From Punica granatum (taxonomy: Eukaryota > Streptophyta > Magnoliopsida > Myrtales > Lythraceae): 64,000 nucleotides of DNA. Position 1 is the stretch's first letter. Every line of letters begins with the position of its first letter. A program made the translations under genes and the position numbers. Shown here piece after piece: positions 26,505 through 37,504 of the stretch. The stretch is from contig NC_045131.1 of assembly GCF_007655135.1 (NCBI RefSeq), positions 31,046,001 through 31,110,000 of the forward strand, in the 5' to 3' direction. The notes under the pieces were generated by a model that was given only the letters and a program-made list of their open reading frames with translations, made no database searches and was not told the origin of the DNA.

Positions 26505-28674
26505 GTCCCTTTTCTATATTGGTAAATATTCATTAGTTTCTGGTGAAAGAAACGGTAGCGCAAGTATGACAAGTGTATATTTTTTGAAGCACTCCGTTGC
26601 AAGCTCCATGACTATACACGTATGCATTATCTGGTGTTGAACGAGACACATAATAGTCGTAACCTGAAACTCGCTCTGTTAGCAAGTACATATCTTGGAG
26701 AACATCGTCAACATTTGCTTTGTAACCATCAATATATAGGATTATATGCATCATTGCTACATAAATAATTTACTAGGGTGGAGTCTGGAATTTGGATCAG
26801 CCCCAACCATATGACACGCAGGACTAATCTGATAAAGTGCGATGTTACAAAGGTATGCCATCTTTTCTATCCTCTTTTCGTATTTCTTTTGGTTTTGCTT
26901 AGAGCTCAAATTGTCACGTACATGAGGGGATTATTGTTCTTCTAGTATTTCGGAGTTTTTCATGGAATTACATTATAGTATATTCCATTATTTTATTTTG
27001 TATGAGTTGTTATATTTAATGTCTCCAACTAAGATATGTTCTTATATATATATATATGCTACCAACAACAAAAATTCCATTTATTTTTCTTGTTTTTGAA
27101 AAGGAAAAGAAAAAAATTCATTTAGAGTCAACGTTAAGGAGTAACATATAAACGATTGACAACTTCCAATAAAAAGGAGTAATATAAATCATCAACTAAC
27201 CCAATATGTCGTGAATCTGCATGTTTTCAGGGGGGGGAAAAGGGAAAAAGAGAGAACTCCCTAAATAAAATATTCCCTTGACTTTCTGGAATTTTTATTT
27301 CAACAAGGTATTTTATTTCTAACTAGGCAACTAAACCTGCCGCGGAGTAACAAATTACATTTAATAATATATGCTAAAAGATATAGATCAAAATTTATTA
27401 TTTCTTATTTTTGTTGAGGGTTAACCTTTAAACAAAGTCCTAACTGTACTTTCTTAATTACTAAATATAGCTAAAACCAAAACATATTAAAATTTAAAGC
27501 ACGTTTAAGTTTCATTAACCTTTCATTAAAAAAATGAAAAAAAAAATATTATGTTCACAGTCGAGTTTGTTCATTTGGCAACTTGTGGGGCTGTACGATC
27601 GGGTAAAACCAAACCAATCTGAACCGATCAACCCGATCTTTTCACTAAATCATAAGTGACGAAGCACATAAATCATTATGAATTCCCCCTTCCCTATAAT
27701 ATTGAGTACAAATTGGCATAATCAAATAAATTTGAAATGGTAGATAAATCTCCTGTCTTAACTATTATTGCCCGGAACATATGAAAGTATTAATCTCCTA
27801 ATTTATATATTTATATATATAGTATGTCTCCTTCAACTAGTGTAAAACCTTCACTAATTTTACTGATTATAATCGCATTATATTTCGTAATTTAATAAAT
27901 TTATACACATAATTAAGGTTATGAAAATATACCTCAATAAGAAGTATAATGGATAATAATAACATTGAAATTATAATTGAATTACAAATACTTGAAAAAA
28001 ATATTAATATGGCGATTTGGAATAATATTGAAATTATATCTTGTGGCTATATATGTCACTACAAATATTTGGAAAAATTTATTAGAACACAAAATTAACG
28101 ATTATACTATAAGATCTTTACATAATATGTAGAACATATATAGTTCCCTAAACTGTTGTGGATGGCATGCATTAATGAGGATAAGGAATAAACAAAAAAA
28201 ATTATAATTTAAAATAAGAAAAATACGGACGGAAGAGTGAGAAGAAAAAGGTAGAGAGGGGTCTTGGGTCTGGGGAGCGGAGAGGCAGGCTCTGACGGAG
28301 GCTTTGGTGAGGCAATCCGACGAGAGCTGAGAGTTGAGAGGCTCCAGTAGGCAGAGGAGAGGGGAGAGAGGGTAGGGGAGAGGAGAATGGATAAAGAGAG
28401 ATTTTTTCCTTTTAATTTCATTTTTTTTATTTTGTATTTTATTTTATTAAAATCTTTAAAAATAATTTTTGTTGTGTTGTTCTAGCCACATTGGATGTCC
28501 TTATAACAAATCAGATGCCACATCAACAAGAGCTAACGGTGTTAATGAACAATTGACAGAATGTAATTGATTAAAACATTTTAAAACGTTTTGTACTCAA
28601 TTGTTACAAGAAAAAAGGTTTCATGTCAAAGTGTTACGTTTGTAAAAGGTTTTGTACCACGTAAGCTTTTCACT
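26505..28674. other. AT-rich intergenic DNA
   Basis: No gene recognised. A GA-rich patch lies at 28225-28395. Sequence at 28470-28670 (ttttgtactcaattgttaca) resembles a general plant repeat. Short T/A runs are common. Confidence 0.5.
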
Positions 28675-29050
28675 CATAGAGTCATTACCCAATCAATCCT
28701 AATTTTTTGAATTATTAATTCTTATTTTCTCTTTAATTACCCACAAATTTCTTTATTAGTGGTCCTTGGGAGAGAATTCAAGATAGCACGTCACTATCAA
28801 ACGAGAAAAAGAAAAAACCTCCCCATAAAAAAGAAACAAAAGGGAAAAAAAATTGTCAATGGCACGGTGGTATTTATCATAATCTTTGACTTGCCAAATG
28901 ATGGCTACCCAAAATTATTGATCCCACTCCCAGCTTTTCTTCGATTTCCCCTAAAAAATTAGGTTATTCCTTTCCCTTCTCGAAAAATATATGTAGCTGG
29001 CAGGTAGATAGTTATGCAAACAAGTCCAGTACAGTGCATACTTAATTATG

Positions 29051-29222
29051 CTGCGTTTGATTTGTAAGTAACATTTTAAAATTACATTTTGATTTTGAAA
29101 AAGAGTTGTATAAATGATTATGTATGGGGCCACCATTTGACTTTGTATGAGTTATTTTCTTTTATTGCGAGTAGAATTAAATTAAAGTGTAATTTTAAAA
29201 TCACACTAACAAACCAAACAAA
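29051..29222. mobile_element. MITE candidate, about 170 bp
   Basis: Imperfect inverted ends: left gcgtttgatttgtaagtaac and ttttaaaattac, right gtaattttaaaatcacac and aacaaaccaaac. The element lies within copy C and is absent from copy A. Confidence 0.5.
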
Positions 29223-29223
29223 A

Positions 29224-29565
29224 TATTAAATTCTCACATTCAATGTCTTAATTAATTAATTAATTATGTGTACGAGAAACCCACGTAGAGGAAGATCGAC
29301 TTAATTAAATGGGACATGTAATTCATGCACGATATCATTGGAAATATCAAATTCAGAGGGAATTTGGAGAAAATTTCAAGACAATACCAGCTAAATTAAA
29401 TTCTCACATTCAATGTCTTAATTAATTAATTAATTATGTGTACAAGAAACCACGTAGAGGAAGATCGACTTAATAAAATGGGACATGTGATTCATGCACA
29501 ATATCATTGGAAATATCAAAGTTAGAGGGAATTTAGAGACAATTTCAAGACAATACCAGCTAAAG
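29224..29565. repeat. Tandem duplication, two units of 171 bp
   Basis: Units start at 29224 and 29395 (attaaattctcacattcaat). Both contain taattaattaattaattatg, gaggaagatcgactta and caagacaataccagcta. Similarity between units is high, so the duplication is more recent than the three-copy duplication in which it sits. Confidence 0.9.
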
Positions 29566-29654
29566 AGGCCTCCGAATTTTGATTCCTCAAAATTAATTAT
29601 AGTTATTTTCAATGTGCACCTGGTATTTAATTTGGAATGTCAATGGACGCTAAT

Positions 29655-29795
29655 TATTTAGTTCGAGCGTAGTCCACCCATAAAGGATAAAACTCTCTTA
29701 TTGTAAATTTTATCCATTCACAAGACTCAAGCTCAAGATCTTGTTTAAGGACAACAAGCGCAAACCACTTGAACCAATTCACGTTGGTTAATTAA
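29655..29795 (-). mobile_element. SINE, family 1, second copy
   Basis: Shares with the SINE at 26312-26504 the plus-strand order of a cc-ac-ataaaggataaaactctc-like stretch, then ccattcacaagactcaagc, then accacttgaacc and cacgttggtta. Its 3' A-tail is weak. Confidence 0.55.
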
Positions 29796-29945
29796 TTATT
29801 TTCATGGATGGGAATTTGGGCCAATAACAGTTTGTAATTTTTTTTTCTTTTTTTGGTCATTTACCTTCATTATTAATAGAATGTAAAGATCCTCTCGAAC
29901 TCTAAACGTGCACAAGTTTGGAGATTTTTGATGGGACAAATTTTA

Positions 29946-30511
29946 TAGATTAATTATCAACCTCTCATAAGTAAATTTTCTATTGAAAAAATTATTAATG
30001 TTTTGTATTTTTCATAATAACAAAGAAAAAAATTATTGAAATAGTAATATATACAAATTTCTCCATTACTACATTATTATTGATGTAAAAGTTACATGCA
30101 ACATCTCTTTAAAATATTATAGAGCATAAATTTCTATTACTAAAACTTATGCTTATTTAATGTAAAACTAATCCTCAATCTCACGTGATGCGCGGATGCT
30201 TGCGGTAATTTGAATTTTTAATTGAAAAGGAGATAGAAATGAGACTCATCAATTTGTGTGTCAAGAAATGTAATAATATCTCCCTCTTTAATTTCAACGA
30301 AAAGTCAACATCTTAAATTTATTTGTGAAGAAAGCATGCGACATTTAGGATATAGTAATAAATAATTAACATATATGACAATATACAAATGAATATAATT
30401 AGATCAATGACACTAATATTATATACTCTTAATGAATGCACATAAATATTGTGAATAAGAGTCAAAACGATAAGAAATCATGATAATGGGAAATGTAACA
30501 GTTTTCTTATT
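29946..30511. other. AT-rich intergenic DNA
   Basis: No gene seen. It lies just beyond the 3' end of the EMB1923-like pseudogene. Confidence 0.5.
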
Positions 30512-31964
30512 TCATATACATTTCATCAAGGCGCTTATATCCACGGAACGATCCCTCATGATCATCGCATCATGGCATTTATTGCTTCCAATTTCTGTCA
30601 TTTGTTCTTCCACCTCCTTCAGTGTTTGGTCCACAATAAGCTGAAGTTCCCCCTAACTAATAATGGTTACACCAAACCCATTTGCTTTGGCTTCTCAAAA
30701 ACCATCCTAAAAGGGACAATCCTTAGTCATATTATTACGGCGCCAAAAAGGAAACAAATACCTGAGTTCTCAACATGCACACAAAAGAAAATTTCAACTG
30801 ATGCCCTGAGATAGAGGTACAACAATCACCAGCTTTGACTGACACATTTGGCTTAATTTTTTCTCTATTAAACTCCAAGATGGAATACGCTGTATGGAGA
30901 GACACCTTGCTTCACCAGCATTCACATATAAATGGTCTTCCAAGATAATGAATTAAAAAACAATACCATAATTATTGGTTTTTCACTCTCCTCCATTATC
31001 CATATCCTTCTCTCAGATATATGATGGGAAAGATAAATACTTTTACCTTTGGAGGGCGAGCAACTATAGAAGCATGGTCATTTCCCAGCATCTCCGTATG
31101 AGCCTGAATTATGTAACAAAGGTTTTTGTAGTCACCTGGATCTCTGAAAGCAACGACATGACATGGCTATGGTTCCAGCTCAAAATCTGCAGCCATTTCC
31201 AAAGTATAGAACCTGACCCTTTGCTCCCCATCTTGCATCATGTATCAATGCACAGTAAAATGAAAGAGAAACTATCTTTTCAATGCACTGGATTTTCCAG
31301 TTTACAAATTGAAACCAAAGGCACAGGTGAGCCTGGCTAATTTTGAAGATATGTAGGATATGTACTGCAGAACTCGCTAATCTACCGAAAATCCAGAACA
31401 ATTAACATGATTCTACCACATGTTTCTATAGATGATAAAATTGTGTAAATAGCAGATGCCACCAAGGTGCTCATAAGAGTGCTATAAACTACATCAAACT
31501 ACGATATGGAAAATCGGCAGTCAATTCAAATGCATAGAGTGTATTATCGTTGCACAACACAGAGTGTTCATGTTCATTTTTTCTTTGCTTTCAAAGATTG
31601 GGTTAGCAGTTTCAATCATAGTAGAGAAGACAGTGAATGTCCACATGCTTACCAGTACATGTGGAAGATCTAACCACCAAAAGTAATCTTCTTCCTCGTC
31701 CTTTACATATTCTTTATATTTGCCAACCACTGCTTCGGGTCCAAATAGTTCCATTTCTCTTGATTTCATCAAGCTTCTTTTCAATAAATTTCTTATTTCT
31801 CTGAAGTAACTTGTTCATGAGATCAGAAGCTTCTTTTACTTCCTTCTCCGTGATACATCTAACCAGATCCTGCCCTATATCCTTCATTACGGACTTAACC
31901 AACCTGACCCGGAAGGATCCCAACACCAAGTGGAGACAGTTGATTATGCAATGCAAAACAAAAA
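30512..31964 (-). pseudogene. EMB1923: Unprocessed pseudogene, 3' half of an EMB1923-like gene
   Basis: Three exon-like blocks in order on the minus strand encode parts of a plant protein I recognise as resembling EMB1923 (a plastid protein needed for embryo development in Arabidopsis; identity from memory). Block 1 (31964-31653) gives RLVKSVMKDIGQDLVRCITE and, after a one-base frameshift near 31765, GPEAVVGKYKEYVKDEEEDY up to DLPHVL and a donor GTAAGC. Block 2 (about 31245-31047) gives FYTLEMAADFELEP, an in-frame TAG at 31167-31169, then NLCYIIQAHTEMLG and ARPPK with donor GTAAAAG. Block 3 (30706-30512) gives EAKANGFGVTII and GELQLIVDQTLKEVEEQMTE, with internal TGA and TAG codons. Retained splice sites rule out a retrocopy. 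The N-terminal exons are not found. Confidence 0.72.
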
Positions 31965-32918
31965 CTGCAGGATGAATTTGAAAATCAATTTTCTAGAAAT
32001 AGATACAATACATCGCAAGCAAGAGAGAGAAACTTCAAGAGGGATCCAAATCGGAAACCTAATAACAGAATTCTAAAAGAAAATCTGCAGAATGATGAAG
32101 AAATGAGATTGAGACCTTAATCCCACATCGCTTTGCTCTTGTCCGATACTATTAAAAATTTATGGAATCAGCACCAATTCAAGACAAAGAAGTTTGCTGG
32201 CAGCGGCTCACCAAATAAAGTAACCGCATAAAGAAGGTTTTTGGCAGCGGCTCACCCTTCGAGGACATCATCTAAGGCGGGGAATCGATTGTTTCGACTA
32301 CCACAATACTATACAACTTTAAAAACCGTGAGGGTTCAAGTCCCTCTATCCCCAGGACTCACATTGGATCAAGAACGGGGTCAAAGGGATCAAGGATGTG
32401 GCTGAGGTCAATTGACTCAAGACCCAACCTAAATTGAATCTGGTTGAGCTAGGGCAGACAGAAGCTCGGGCGTGGAGGAGGCGAAGAGATTGGAGTTGGT
32501 ACACTCCACCAACAGAGTCCACCGAAGTGGTCAATCAAACACAATCAGTACTATGGAAATACAACCATCAAACTGAAGAAAGACACGATATTTCTAGCCA
32601 ACAAACACTGATCGGAAGAACAGGACATGAATTCCATCGAAAAGCAGCAACAACGTCTCACAAAAAAGAGCACCGGTCAAACATGAGGAAAATAGCCCGA
32701 TAAGAGATCGTCCCGAAAATGAACTTGCAATGATTCTACTGCTAGGCAGCAACGCAGGCTAGATCAAGAAGAAGAAATTACTGTGATGAGATTGGGCCTC
32801 TACCAGAGAAGAAAAGTTGCTTCCTCTTTCATCGTCTTCGACCGAGAGAGAATCAAGGGGAGAGAGGGGGAGACGTAGCTGAGCGAAGGGCCAAAGGCAA
32901 CGAGACAGAGGCGCGGGC
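31965..32918. other. Region upstream of the pseudogene, with leader-like sequence
   Basis: No coding exon recognised. The 15-base run tggcagcggctcacc occurs twice (32198-32212 and 32242-32256). At 32759-32910 the minus strand looks like a gene leader (pyrimidine-rich, ending cttcttgatctag). It may be the remnant 5' end of the pseudogene's parent copy, cut by the MITE at 32919. Confidence 0.35.
32316..32354 (+). other. Fragment matching plastid trnL(UAA) 3' exon
   Basis: The run ggttcaagtccctctatccc at 32333-32352 is identical to the universal primer site in the 3' exon of chloroplast trnL(UAA). The preceding actttaaaaaccgtgag also fits that exon with one or two changes. No 5' exon, group I intron or trnF follows. 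A full tRNA fold starting at gggga (32279) fails because there is no D-arm or box A. I read it as a tiny plastid-to-nucleus insertion. Confidence 0.6.
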
Positions 32919-33152
32919 GTGTTTGGATTTTGAATATTTTTTAACTCCACTTCACTTATCTTCAATTCAACAACACAATTATTATTTAATCATTACTTTT
33001 TCTCATAATTCAGTAACACAATCATTACTTAATTATTACTTTATCTCAACTATTCATTACTTTTTCATACTTTTTCTCATAATTTAATAATACAATCATT
33101 ACAAATCAATTAAAATCAAAACTTAATTCAACTCAATTTTAAATCCAAACAC
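32919..33152. mobile_element. MITE candidate with perfect 12-bp inverted ends
   Basis: Left end gtgtttggattt (32919-32930) and right end aaatccaaacac (33141-33152) are perfect inverted repeats bounding 234 bp of AT-rich DNA. Inside, ttaattattact- and ctcataattca-like units recur in tandem. Length and ends recall the element at 25893-26125, but the sequence differs. No clear target duplication was found. Confidence 0.65.
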
Positions 33153-33829
33153 ATTCAAATTGCCTATTCGTTAATAAGTAATCTGATTGCCTCTTTGGTT
33201 TACTCATCCTTAAAAGGTTATTAAAATCGAGCACCAAAGAGTCCTTTTACCACAATTTGAGGATTTTCAAAAATTTGATAAGGAACCAACGGTTTCAGAA
33301 TACGATTCTTTGGACTCCACTTGTCTGATTATATATATATAGTAAATGTTTCAATATTTTTTTATATGAATTATTTTCTAGATAACAAAATTAGAATTGA
33401 TTAACATTTTACAAAAAAAAAAAGAGTTATTTATATTGGTACATTTAATGCTCAATAAATATACAAATTCTCCTTCACATTATGTATTATAGATATAACG
33501 AAATTCTAGTGCTAATAAAGATTTGTACAAATAATAAATTTCTTACAATTATCTTATTAAAAAATTATTTATATATGGACAGTACTAGTTTATAGTTCCT
33601 AGTGAAAATCTGGGGAAAAGTGGCCAAAATATATATATATAGAGAGAGAGAAAAAATACTTCAGGAGAAGAAGAAAATTACTAACATAAATATGATATAG
33701 CTACACGATTGTTTCATCATCGAACTTTGTTTCTCAATCAGCAACAGAACCGGATTATTAGTACGTCTTTTTTTGAACAAACAACAACCGTACGTGGAAT
33801 TATATAAAGTCATCATGAAATAGACAAGG
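33153..33829. other. AT-rich DNA downstream of the reductase
   Basis: Should contain the 3' untranslated region and polyadenylation site of the minus-strand reductase gene. Short TA and GA runs lie at 33329-33341 and 33628-33655. No separate gene. Confidence 0.5.
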
Positions 33830-35645
33830 CTACATCTTGCTGTTAGGAATACCAACTGCAGAATTTCTAGACTGCCTCTCCACTGCCCTTGCTTGTTGCT
33901 TTACCACCTCATTTGGCATATGTCGAGGACTGCTAAGCCATTGCCCTCCATCGACAAGCAATGTCATTCCGTTGACGTGTTTCCCTTCACACACAGAGAA
34001 ACGCACTGTCAATCATCTTCATCTCACGAGTGACTAGGACATAACGACTAAATATGAGAAAGAGAGTTAACCTGAATCAGATGCAAGATAAATAGCTGCC
34101 ATTGCAATATCCCACTTGTCCCCTAGCTTGTAGAGAGGCATTTTCTCGAACGTGCTCGAGATCTCTTCAGGCTTGAGCTTGCTGAGACCTGCAGTGTCCT
34201 TTATAGGCCCCGGAGCGATTCCATTAACTGTTATGTCATAGTCCGTCCCCCACTCGAGAGCCAAGCTTCTTGTAATGCTATCAACTGCGGCCTGCAGGTA
34301 TACTCAAAAGAGGGCAAGACTCCACAAGAATCAGAAGCCTATATGGTAGAGGCTGCAGATTAGACACCAAATAAAAACAGACCTTTGCAGCCGATACATG
34401 GATTTGGTACCAAGAAGCTGTATAATGCAATGTCGCGCTTATGTTTATGATTGTTCCTCCACAAGATGGCTCCTTCCCCAGTCCCCCTTTCTTCAGATAT
34501 TTGAGTGCTTCGTGGCACATCGTGAAAGTGCCAACGGAGTCTATTTCCATAACTTCACATACGAACAACCAAGAGGAGCATTTAGTATATTCAATTCTCA
34601 ACTAGATAGATTTACTCTTCTGACTCGCGCATTTAGGAGAGCTAAGTTGATGCCAGCCGTCCAACCCGAATTGGGGTAACCATATAGGAAAGAGCCAATC
34701 TTATCGGAAGCATTGAACATTTCTCGGATTAAGAATCCTGTCAGAGTTTTGTTCGGAAAGGAGCAACACCTTTTAGTGAAAAGCAAATGTAGATTGGTGG
34801 GGCTGAATGCTGAAGATAAAATCAACCTGTTCTGAAGCCATTGGGGGATAAATCCTCTGCAGCCACAAGGAAATTGCCGGCTGCAGCATTCACGAGGATG
34901 TCGAGCCTTCCAAAATGCTTCGCAGTCGATTCCACGACTCTAACTGCATCTTCTTTCTTACGAACATCTCCCTCTAGTCCAATACACTGCAACATGACAG
35001 TAGACACACTGATCATTCAACCAAGAAGTACAAAGTTTCTGTATGACATTGAGGAAACATATGCATAAGGGCAGGCCCACTGATGAGCATTAGAATGCTG
35101 ATAACATAGTTGAAACTCCTTCCGGATTCTCACACGGTCTATTAAGGTGTATATGTTCCAATTGAAAGAGAAATGCAAGTCCACGACTTTATTATCATCT
35201 AATTTTCATTATCTTCCTCAATAACAGCTATGAGTCAGTCGTCCTACTCATCTAGAAATCTCCTTTCAGTGACTAGCCTATGAACAAGTCGCATATCGAA
35301 TCGAATCTATCACCCCAACACAATACTCTACTGAACCCGATGAGAAAACAGACCCAGAGACAGCTAGCGTTCGTTCATCATATGATCAAAACACATGGCG
35401 GCACTGTGTAGAGGGACGGGGTGGAGGGAGTGGGGGGAATCAAGAGATTAGCTAATTACGGGGATGCCATGGTAATGGAGAGAGGCCACGGCGGAGTCAA
35501 GGACGTTCTTGCGGCGGCCCATGATGGCGACAGAGGCCCCGTGGTTGCCCAGCTGGAGGGCTATCTCGAAGCCTATCCCGGAGCCTCCGCCCGTCAGCAG
35601 GGCCACTTTCCCCTTCAGCGCGTCCTCCTTGAACGGAGACTCCAT
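33830..35645 (-). CDS. DECR: Peroxisomal 2,4-dienoyl-CoA reductase (SDR family)
   Basis: Five exons join in frame: 35460-35645, 34827-34986, 34383-34552, 34072-34291 and 33830-33984, all with GT-AG introns, giving 296 residues. The family reduces 2,4-dienoyl-CoA with NADPH so that polyunsaturated fatty acids can be fully degraded by peroxisomal beta-oxidation. The Rossmann motif TGGGSGIG is at 18-25 and NAAAG at 95-99. The Lys of SAAK is at 172 while the canonical SDR Tyr four residues before it is Val, as expected for dienoyl-CoA reductases. GIAPGPI follows in the fourth exon. The C-terminus is SKM (294-296), a known plant variant of the peroxisomal targeting signal SKL. The start ATG at 35645 gives MESPFKEDALKGKVALLTGG, the usual N-terminus; an upstream TTG is not a credible start. 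A GA repeat lies about 50 bp upstream. Length matches the family. Confidence 0.95.
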
Positions 35646-35689
35646 ACTCAACTCTAATAACTGGCGATCTCTTCTATTCCCTTCTCTTC

Positions 35690-35721
35690 CGCTCTCTCTC
35701 TCTCTCTCTCTCTCTCTCGTG
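35690..35721. repeat. (CT)n microsatellite in the reductase leader
   Basis: CT units on the plus strand, (GA)n in the sense of the minus-strand reductase, 45-76 bp before its ATG. Confidence 0.9.
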
Positions 35722-35849
35722 TGTTGACTTTACCTGTCATCTCATCGTCAAGTTTTCTGCTTTGGTACCTTGGGACAATAACTAAGTTGATTTTCTGTGG
35801 GGCACGAGTTTTCCCCCGGATTAATTGCCTAAAAACCCACAAATTTTTC

Positions 35850-36310
35850 ACATTTTATCAATTTTACCATGAACTTTTTTTCTTAATCAAAAAATACGCA
35901 AACTATCAATTTGATATCAATGCTAGCGCGACTTCTAATTTTTTGATTGGAGGGCCTCAACGATAATCACCGTCCGCCCAATCGGGGTTGCCCATGACGG
36001 CAAGGATCTCCGGTGACCCCAATTAGGGGATGGTGTTTGTCGATGAAACTTTCACCACCTAAATCCTTCATTCTTTTCTAGATTTTACATTTTTCTTTTT
36101 TCGAATTCGAGCAATGAGGACCTCATCGGGGCCCGCCGCCGCCCCTATAACGTTATCGAAAACTTCAGCTACCTCGATCGGAGGGTGTGGCCATAAATTC
36201 TCGTTTAAATTAACGGAAAAGCTGATGCGTACTAAAATTGATATCAAATTAAGAGTTCGTACATTTTTAGGTAAAAAAAAAAAAGATCGTACTAGGATTG
36301 ATAAAATATA
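35850..36310. mobile_element. Long-inverted-repeat transposon remnant upstream of the reductase
   Basis: The left arm (about 35850-35935: attttatcaatttta, gaactttttt, atcaatttgatatcaatgct) and the inverted right arm (about 36215-36310: aaaattgatatcaaatt, agttcgtacattttt, attgataaaat) form an imperfect inverted repeat of about 90 bp around a GC-richer core (35950-36190). Arms this long suggest a Mutator-like or other non-autonomous DNA transposon. It starts about 205 bp upstream of the reductase ATG. Confidence 0.6.
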
Positions 36311-36424
36311 TATAAAAAAAATTGTATTTATTTAGACAATTAACTCTTTTTCCTCTTTAAGACGGCGTATAGTGCGGATACAATGATTGTGAAGTTTTAA
36401 ACTGCACTTGTACCCTCTTTCCCT

Positions 36425-36910
36425 CTTTATTTCTAGAGGGATTTGGTTTAATGAAACGTTTAATAATTGCTATTAGTTGGACTTGGATTTTTAGGGTCTT
36501 GGCGTATTTGGGGAAAAATAACCTTAGATATTTATCGGGCTCATCCAAGAAAGGCTAGACAGAACCGGGACTAATCCCTCCCAGAGGATATACTTACTCT
36601 TGCGTAATGCAGAGATGGCCATCTTCCAAGGGCACATTCTGACCACTGCCCTCCTCATCTACAAAGACCTTTCCATTTTCTAGATAGACTCAATTTAGTG
36701 ACACGCATAATAATTGCTACTCGTTGAACTTGGGTTTTTTTAGGGTCTTGGTTTACTTGGACTAACCTTAGATATTCATGGGACTCATTCGAGAAAGGCT
36801 AGGTAGAGCCGTGGCTAATCCCTTCCAGAGGATATGCGGAGATCAGATGGCCCATCTTCCAAGGGCATATCCTCTTCCACAAATTAAGACCTTTCCCATT
36901 TTGAAACCAC
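36425..36910. repeat. Direct duplication, two units of about 245 bp
   Basis: Units start about 36432 and 36677 (tctagaggga / ttctagatag). Shared landmarks are ataataattgcta, tttttagggtcttgg, accttagatatt, gagaaaggcta / aagaaaggcta, ccagaggatat and catcttccaagggca. No protein is encoded. The copies are clearly diverged. Confidence 0.8.
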
Positions 36911-37462
36911 GTGGCTCTCTAATGGATCCCCCTTTTTAAATGCCAAAATTTTATGAAAAACCTACGATTCACAAATTTCCATAGGTTTTTGGCAACATAT
37001 TTCAAAAATAAATAAATAAAGTGTTTCGGCTCGACTGGCTGGGTGTCCAAAGAAAATTAGCTTCCTCCTCGTTAGATTTTTTATTGACTTGGAAAAGTCC
37101 CTGAGAAAGGATTTTCAGGATACTTTGAGTGATGAAATGAAAGGAAAGGGGGTTTTGGATTTTAAAATCGAGATTTGACTGGCTCCTAGAAGGAAAACGC
37201 TAAATACCCGTTTCTTTCATGGTACTACATCTGCGATGTGAATCCTAGGTTTCATAAAAATTTTGGCCTTAAGGAATGATGTGGGGGGTTTGGATTTTTG
37301 ATCATGACAAGCTGAGTCGATTAATACGAGATTTTTCCTTTTTTTTTTTTAATTCCACCGATTCCAGTTCTGGTCGCTTATGATTGCATTATGACTTGGA
37401 GATCGGTAAGACCATTCCTTCCGATACTTGGCTTTGGAAGAACCTGTTACGGAGCTGGAGGT

Positions 37463-37465
<3 letters not shown>
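36911..37465. other. Intergenic DNA
   Basis: No gene seen. Composition is more balanced than the AT-rich stretches, so it may be an unclassified repeat. Confidence 0.4.

Positions 37466-37503
<38 letters not shown>
37466..37503 (+). repeat. Poly-G homopolymer, 38 bases
   Basis: An uninterrupted run of 38 G between gtatt and taaagaacc. Such runs are rare in plant nuclear DNA, can form G-quadruplexes, and are prone to sequencing and assembly error, so the exact length is doubtful. Confidence 0.95.

Positions 37504-37504
<1 letters not shown>

Larger units (their letters stand above)
28675..29945. repeat. Copy C of the three-copy noncoding duplication
   Basis: The most diverged copy. It keeps agagtcatta-ccc near the start, the tagctggcaggtagata stretch at about 28992, gagaaacc-acgtagag with gaagatcgactta, catgtgattcatgcac, ggaaatatcaa, and near the end acaagtttggaga and gatgggacaaa. 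A MITE (29051-29222), a tandem duplication (29224-29565) and a SINE (29655-29795) have enlarged it. Confidence 0.55.

Noticed and set aside
29224..29565. CRISPR-like array
   Set aside because: Only two long units with no short repeat-spacer pattern, in a plant nuclear context.
30572..31401. Plus- and minus-strand frames in this interval as independent genes
   Set aside because: They are antisense or wrong-frame readings of the EMB1923-like pseudogene exons.
32279..32354. Complete tRNA gene beginning gggga and ending tcccca
   Set aside because: Acceptor ends pair partly, but there is no D-arm or box A and the anticodon loop cannot be drawn. Only the 3' part matches plastid trnL.
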